From positions 1 to 17,859 of the forward strand of contig JAFQSI010000288.1 of assembly GCA_017409645.1 (NCBI GenBank): DNA of 17,859 nucleotides, given 5' to 3'. The DNA is from Oscillospiraceae bacterium (GTDB lineage Bacteria > Bacillota > Clostridia > Oscillospirales > Oscillospiraceae). The translations under genes and the position numbers were made by a program. Below the pieces are notes generated by a model that was given only the letters and a program-made list of their open reading frames with translations, searched no databases and was not told the DNA's origin. Of this stretch, positions 15,093 to 17,859 are shown one piece after another. Each line of letters opens with the position of its first letter. Within the stretch, counting starts at the first letter, position 1.

Positions 15093-15161
15093 GAAAATGG
15101 AAAGTTGAAAATGGAAAGCCGATTTCCGTTCTCAGCTTTCCATTTTTCGTTTTACATATTC
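15093..15161. repeat. Heptad-repeat hairpin B
   Basis: Plus strand: GAAAATG, GAAAGTT, GAAAATG, GAAAGCC, GA (15093-15122), a 9-nt loop, then a complementary arm (15132-15161) pairing at about 23 of 30 positions, including 12 consecutive pairs near the loop. It lies between convergent addA and spoVAE, where a bidirectional terminator would be expected, although no classical GC-rich stem plus T-tract is present. Twenty bases (15093-15112) are identical to 16644-16663 in hairpin C. Confidence 0.8.
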
Positions 15162-15170
15162 AATTGCGGG

Positions 15171-15527
15171 CTACGCCTTGTCCCTGGGCTTGAAGATCAG
15201 GCTGGCCAGGAGTCCGGCGGTGATGGCGACGGTGATGCCACCAGCGGTGGCCTTCAGGCCGCCGGTGAAGATCCCCAGAAATCCGCTCTCCTCCACGGCT
15301 TCCCGTACGCCCCGGGCCAGGGTGTTGCCGAAGCCCAGCAGGGGAACGGAAGCACCGGCTCCGGCGAAATCGACGAGGGGCTGATAGACGCCGATGCCTC
15401 CGAGGATGACGCCAAGCACCACGAAGCCCACCAGGATCCTGGCCGGAGTCAGCTTCGTATGATCGATCAGCAGCTGGGCGAGCAGACAGATCCCGCCGCC
15501 CACCAGAAACGCTTTGAGATAGTCCAT
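15171..15527 (-). CDS. spoVAE: Stage V sporulation protein AE (SpoVAEb type)
   Basis: Predicted 118 aa, nearly all hydrophobic. Helical stretches are seen at about 4-22, 30-50, 57-75 (less hydrophobic) and 88-111, with GFVVLGVILGGIGVYQPL and GGITVAITAGLLASLIFKP typical of the SpoVAC/SpoVAEb family. Known role: inner-membrane part of the SpoVA channel that moves Ca-dipicolinate into the forespore and releases it at germination. ATG 15527 is 3 nt after the spoVAD stop. Its Shine-Dalgarno GGGAGG lies inside the last spoVAD codons, so the two are translationally coupled. The length favours SpoVAEb over the somewhat longer SpoVAC. Confidence 0.9.
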   Translation of the reverse strand: MDYLKAFLVGGGICLLAQLLIDHTKLTPARILVGFVVLGVILGGIGVYQPLVDFAGAGASVPLLGFGNTLARGVREAVEESGFLGIFTGGLKATAGGITVAITAGLLASLIFKPRDKA

Positions 15528-15530
15528 GGC

Positions 15531-16547
15531 TTACCTCCCGCTTGTGATGCAGACCGCGTGGCAGATGCCGGGGATGGGCAGGCTCTGCTGGGTGGAGGTG
15601 GGGGAGAGCAGCGCGCCGGTGCCGCAGAAGAGGAGCTTTTTCAGCTTTCCGCTGTGCAGCTTCCCCAGAAGCTCCGAGCATAGGACCACCGCGCTGCACC
15701 CGCAGCCGGACCCGCCGGCGTGGACGTCCTGGGCGATGGGGTCGAAGATCAGATTGCCGCAGTCCGTCAGCTTTCCGCCGATGGAGATCCCCGCCTCCCG
15801 GCACAGCTGCATCAGAGCCTCCACACCGATGGTCCCCAGGTCGCCGGTGACGATGAGGTCATAGTCATTCGGCGTGGTATGGGTGTCCTCCAGATGGGTC
15901 CGGATGGTCTGAAAGGCCGCCGGGGCCATGGCGGCCCCCATGTTGGCCGCGTCGGTGATGCCCAGATCCGTCACTGTCCCAATTGTGGCGGATTCGATGG
16001 AAATGTTCCCCGGCTGGCTCGTCACCAGGGCGGCTCCGGAGCCGGTCACCGTCCACTGGGCGGTGGGGGTCCGCTGGCCGCCGTAGCCCAGGGGGAAGCG
16101 GTACTGCCGCTCGGACCCGGCGAAGTGGCTGGAGGTCATGGCGACCACCCGGTCGGCATAGCCGCCCCCCACAGCCATGGCCGCCAGCAGCAGGCTCTGG
16201 GCCATGGTGGAGCAGGCCCCATACAGACCCAGATGTGGGATCCCGGTGTTTCGCAGGCTGAAGGAGGACCCGATGCACTGGTTCAGCAGATCCCCGGAAA
16301 AGACCAGGTCCAGCTCCCGGGGCTTCAGCTGTGCTTTTTCCAGCAGGCGGTCCAGGGCCAGCTGCTGCATCCGCTTTTCCGCCTGCTCCCAGGTCTTCTC
16401 CCCGAAGCGGGTGTCCATGCTCCGGATGTCAAATCCGTGTCCCAGGGGCCCCTCGGCCTCCTTCTTTCCCGCCACGCTGGCCCAATTGCCGATGTAGACC
16501 GGAATTTCCGGCCGGAAGGTGTGGCTTCCCACCTTGTTTCGTGCCAT
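15531..16547 (-). CDS. spoVAD: Stage V sporulation protein AD
   Basis: Predicted 338 aa, thiolase-fold protein. SpoVAD hallmarks: GSHTFRPEIPVYIGNWASVAGKKEAEGPLG near the N-terminus, FSGDLLNQC, GLYGACSTMAQ (C112 at the thiolase cysteine position), TSSHFAGSERQYRFPLGYGGQRTPTAQWTVTGSGA and VTGDLGTIG. Known role: peripheral inner-membrane protein that binds dipicolinic acid and supports its uptake into the spore. Start: two in-frame ATGs (16553, 16547). GAGGG immediately abuts the first and is 6 nt before the second, so 16547 is used. It is followed by spoVAE. spoVAC, commonly just upstream in Firmicutes, is not here; the upstream neighbour is divergent queH. A forespore-like promoter precedes it. 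Confidence 0.95.
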   Translation of the reverse strand: MARNKVGSHTFRPEIPVYIGNWASVAGKKEAEGPLGHGFDIRSMDTRFGEKTWEQAEKRMQQLALDRLLEKAQLKPRELDLVFSGDLLNQCIGSSFSLRNTGIPHLGLYGACSTMAQSLLLAAMAVGGGYADRVVAMTSSHFAGSERQYRFPLGYGGQRTPTAQWTVTGSGAALVTSQPGNISIESATIGTVTDLGITDAANMGAAMAPAAFQTIRTHLEDTHTTPNDYDLIVTGDLGTIGVEALMQLCREAGISIGGKLTDCGNLIFDPIAQDVHAGGSGCGCSAVVLCSELLGKLHSGKLKKLLFCGTGALLSPTSTQQSLPIPGICHAVCITSGR

Positions 16548-16569
16548 ATACATCCCTCTTTTCTGAGGG

Positions 16570-16598
16570 CAGTTTTCCCACAGACCGGGAAATTATGC
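16570..16598 (-). promoter_or_regulatory. Putative forespore sigma (F/G-like) promoter of spoVAD-spoVAE
   Basis: Minus strand: GCATA (16598-16594), 14 nt, GGGAAAACTG (16579-16570), which fully matches GGnnAnAnTR. The start point would be about 16563, giving a leader of roughly 16 nt with the Shine-Dalgarno. spoVA is a late forespore operon in Bacillus, so such a promoter is expected. The inverted repeat TTTCCC-N7-GGGAAA (16574-16592) is part of it. Confidence 0.55.
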
Positions 16599-16601
16599 GT
16601 A

Positions 16602-16630
16602 TTGCGTAAATTCGGGCAAGGTGGTATAAT
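16602..16630 (+). promoter_or_regulatory. Promoter of queH
   Basis: -35 TTGCGT (16602-16607), 17-nt spacer, -10 TATAAT (16625-16630) preceded by TGG (extended -10). The expected start, about 16637, is at the first heptad of hairpin C, so the mRNA would begin with that hairpin. Confidence 0.75.
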
Positions 16631-16634
16631 GCAT

Positions 16635-16706
16635 TTGAAAATTGAAAATGGAAAGTTGAAAATTAGTTTCATTTTCCATTTTCAATTATCAATTTTCAAT
16701 TTTCAA
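16635..16706. repeat. Heptad-repeat hairpin C in the queH leader
   Basis: Left arm TTGAAAA, TTGAAAA, TGGAAAG, TTGAAAA (16635-16662) pairs with 16679-16706 at 25 of 28 positions across a 16-nt loop. The arms are almost pure A/T. The hairpin lies between the queH -10 box and its Shine-Dalgarno (GGAGG, 16718-16722), so it would occupy most of the 5' untranslated region. It does not resemble a preQ1 riboswitch. Confidence 0.82.
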
Positions 16707-16728
16707 TTTTATACCCTGGAGGTTTTTT

Positions 16729-17274
16729 ATGAAAACCCTGTTACATACCTGCTGCGCGCCCTGCGCCAACCAGTGCATCGAGGTGCTGCGCACCGACGGC
16801 TTTGACGTCACCGCCTACTGGTACAATCCCAACATCCACCCCTTCACCGAGTACCGCTCCCGGCGCAACTGCCTGCGGGAGTATTGCCAGACCATCGAGC
16901 TGCCCCTGATCGAGCGCAACGACTATGGCCTGCGGCCCTTCGTCCGGGAGGTGGCCCCCGATATCGCATGCCGCTGCATCAAGTGCTACGAAATGCGCCT
17001 GTTCGAGACGGCGAGAGCCGCCGCAGAGGGTGGTTTTGACAGCTTCACCTCGTCGCTGTTCATCTCCCCCTACCAGAAGCACGAGTTGATGCGGGAGGTG
17101 GCAGAGCGGGCTGCCTTCGAATACGGCGTCAAATTCGAGTACCGGGACTTCCGTCCCTATTTCAAGCCCGGCCAGGAGAAGGCCCGGGAGCTGGGGATGT
17201 ACATCCAGAAATACTGCGGCTGCGTCTTCTCCGAGGAGGAGCGGTATCTGAAGGCGAAGAAGATCATACCGTAA
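16729..17274 (+). CDS. queH: Epoxyqueuosine reductase QueH
   Basis: Predicted 181 aa (formerly DUF208). Known role: last step of queuosine synthesis, reduction of epoxyqueuosine to queuosine in tRNA anticodon position 34, a non-homologous replacement of cobalamin-dependent QueG. Family cysteines are visible: HTCCAPC (C8, C9, C12), CRCIKC (C81, C83, C86) and YCGC (C163, C165), expected to bind an iron-sulfur cluster and extra metal. Other family marks are YWYNPNIHPFTEYRSR, SSLFISPYQKHE and YFKPGQEKARELGMY. The start has GGAGG 6 nt upstream. It is divergent from spoVAD. A run of six T (17282-17287) follows the stop without a convincing GC-rich stem, so termination is unclear. Confidence 0.95.
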   Translation: MKTLLHTCCAPCANQCIEVLRTDGFDVTAYWYNPNIHPFTEYRSRRNCLREYCQTIELPLIERNDYGLRPFVREVAPDIACRCIKCYEMRLFETARAAAEGGFDSFTSSLFISPYQKHELMREVAERAAFEYGVKFEYRDFRPYFKPGQEKARELGMYIQKYCGCVFSEEERYLKAKKIIP

Positions 17275-17291
17275 ACAACCGTTTTTTGATC

Positions 17292-17319
17292 TACACTCTC
17301 AACTCTCCAATCTACACTC
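17292..17319. repeat. Heptad-repeat array D, single-armed
   Basis: Plus strand TACACTC, TCAACTC, TCCAATC, TACACTC; on the minus strand it reads GAGTGTA, GATTGGA, GAGTTGA, GAGTGTA, the same GA-led 7-bp phase as arrays A to C. No complementary second arm is nearby. It sits between queH and the pta promoter. Confidence 0.65.
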
Positions 17320-17341
17320 TTGCAAAATTTCACAAAACCAG

Positions 17342-17370
17342 TTGCGATTTCCATAAACCTGTTGTATAAT
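17342..17370 (+). promoter_or_regulatory. Promoter of pta
   Basis: -35 TTGCGA (17342-17347), 17-nt spacer, perfect -10 TATAAT (17365-17370). The leader to the ATG is about 60 nt. Confidence 0.75.
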
Positions 17371-17384
17371 TACCCTGTCGAACT

Positions 17385-17400
17385 ATGGGTATCTGCCCAT
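17385..17400 (+). promoter_or_regulatory. Inverted repeat in the pta leader
   Basis: ATGGG-N6-CCCAT lies just after the expected transcription start (about 17377). It could be a repressor site or a small 5' hairpin. The arms are short, so the call is tentative. Confidence 0.35.
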
Positions 17401-17439
17401 TTCACACATTCATACATAAAAATTTGGAGGTAACGTGTC

Positions 17440-17859
17440 ATGTTCAATTCTATGATTGAGACTCTGAAGGCCAATCCCCGTTCCATCGTCTTCACCGAGG
17501 GCCACGACGCCCGTATCCTGGAGGCTACCGCCCGCCTGAAGGCTGAGGGCTTCCTGAAGGTCATCCTGGTCGGCAATGTCGACGAGGTCAAGGCCAACGC
17601 TGCCAAGGGCGGCTTCGACATCGAGGGCGTGGAGATCCTGGATCCCGCTACCTATCCCGAGATGGACGCCATGGTCGAGAAGATGGTCGAGCTGCGCAAG
17701 GGCAAGATGACCGCTGAGGACTGCCGCAAGGCTCTGAGCAAGGGCAACTACTTCGGCACCATGCTGGTCAAGATGGGTCTGGCCGACTCCCTGCTGGGCG
17801 GCGCCACCTACTCCACCGCTGATACCGTCCGTCCCGCTCTGCAGATCGTCAAGACCAAG
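17440..17859 (+). CDS. pta: Phosphate acetyltransferase, N-terminal part
   Basis: Partial: 140 codons, running off the window end. The start ATG 17440 has TTGGAGG with GGAGG 9 nt upstream. Visible family features are SIVFTEGHDARILEATARL near the N-terminus and GATYSTADTVRPALQIVKT at the end, the conserved stretch of the phosphate acetyl/butyryltransferase superfamily. Known role: reversible conversion of acetyl-CoA and phosphate to acetyl phosphate, feeding acetate kinase for ATP in fermentation. The codon choice (GGT, GCT, CTG, AAG) looks like that of a highly expressed gene, and the promoter is strong. A phosphotransbutyrylase is less likely but cannot be excluded from the N-terminus alone. 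Confidence 0.9.
   Translation, partial: MFNSMIETLKANPRSIVFTEGHDARILEATARLKAEGFLKVILVGNVDEVKANAAKGGFDIEGVEILDPATYPEMDAMVEKMVELRKGKMTAEDCRKALSKGNYFGTMLVKMGLADSLLGGATYSTADTVRPALQIVKTK

Noticed and set aside
15105..15683. Plus-strand open frame antisense to spoVAE/spoVAD
   Set aside because: It begins inside heptad hairpin B and its product has no domain features; the minus strand encodes coupled, well-conserved SpoVA proteins.
16635..16722. preQ1 riboswitch before queH
   Set aside because: The leader is an AT-only heptad hairpin with no C-rich loop or pseudoknot partner expected for preQ1 aptamers; queH acts late in queuosine synthesis.
17262..17290. Terminator after queH
   Set aside because: There is a T6 run and a 6-bp AGATCA/TGATCT pairing possibility, but the loop is about 20 nt and the stem is AT-rich, so I do not list it as a terminator.
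17318..17335. Rex-like redox-repressor site upstream of pta
   Set aside because: TTGCAAAATTTCACAA has one good half (TTCACAA), but the other half is altered and two bases too close for the TTGTGAA-N4-TTCACAA arrangement.

Overview
The window reads as a chromosomal segment of a GC-rich, endospore-forming Clostridia bacterium, most likely a gut Oscillospirales/Oscillospiraceae lineage. This is an inference from three sporulation genes (spoIIR, spoVAD, spoVAE), an AddAB rather than RecBCD system, QueH, the MEP isoprenoid gene ispE, fermentation genes (D-lactate dehydrogenase, pta), strong AGGAGG-type ribosome binding sites, and AT-rich intergenic regions between GC-rich genes. No rRNA, tRNA, CRISPR array, transposase or phage gene was seen. 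No gene-free stretch exceeds 300 bases.

Layout. 1-339 (-): 5' part of a D-lactate dehydrogenase-like gene with a well-formed promoter and an adjoining palindrome. 524-3763 (-): a large membrane Ser/Thr-kinase-like protein with fibronectin-III-like ectodomains. It diverges from 3925-5142 (+), a zinc-ribbon/transmembrane/Ig-like protein, and the two promoters lie about 20 bp apart at their -35 boxes. 5178-5861 (-): trmO. 5986-6183 (-): a DUF378 small membrane protein. 6312-8280 (+): a hypothetical membrane protein, ispE, then spoIIR behind a strong hairpin. 8330-15089 (+): addB-addA, overlapping. 15171-16547 (-): spoVAD-spoVAE. 16729-17274 (+): queH. 17440-end (+): pta (cut by the window end).

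How the parts fit. The core is housekeeping: isoprenoid synthesis, DNA break repair, tRNA modification (TrmO at A37, QueH for queuosine) and mixed-acid fermentation at both ends. Sporulation genes are interspersed: SpoIIR signals from forespore to mother cell, and SpoVAD/E are part of the dipicolinic-acid channel.

The most unusual content is between and around the genes. (i) Four intergenic arrays of degenerate 7-bp repeats, three of which fold into long imperfect hairpins. (ii) A nearly identical promoter block (TTCCC-N7-GGGAA followed by ATTATnCGTnTTGC) in two distant divergent intergenic regions; on the minus strand it resembles a forespore sigma-factor promoter, pointing at spoVAD and at the DUF378 gene, and on the plus strand it contains a sigma-A-like promoter. 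(iii) A hairpin at ispE/spoIIR that looks like a terminator and whose 3' arm also carries the spoIIR ribosome binding site, with a possible sigma-F promoter in the 5' arm. (iv) A divergent kinase / zinc-ribbon membrane protein pair that could be an uncharacterised envelope-sensing system.
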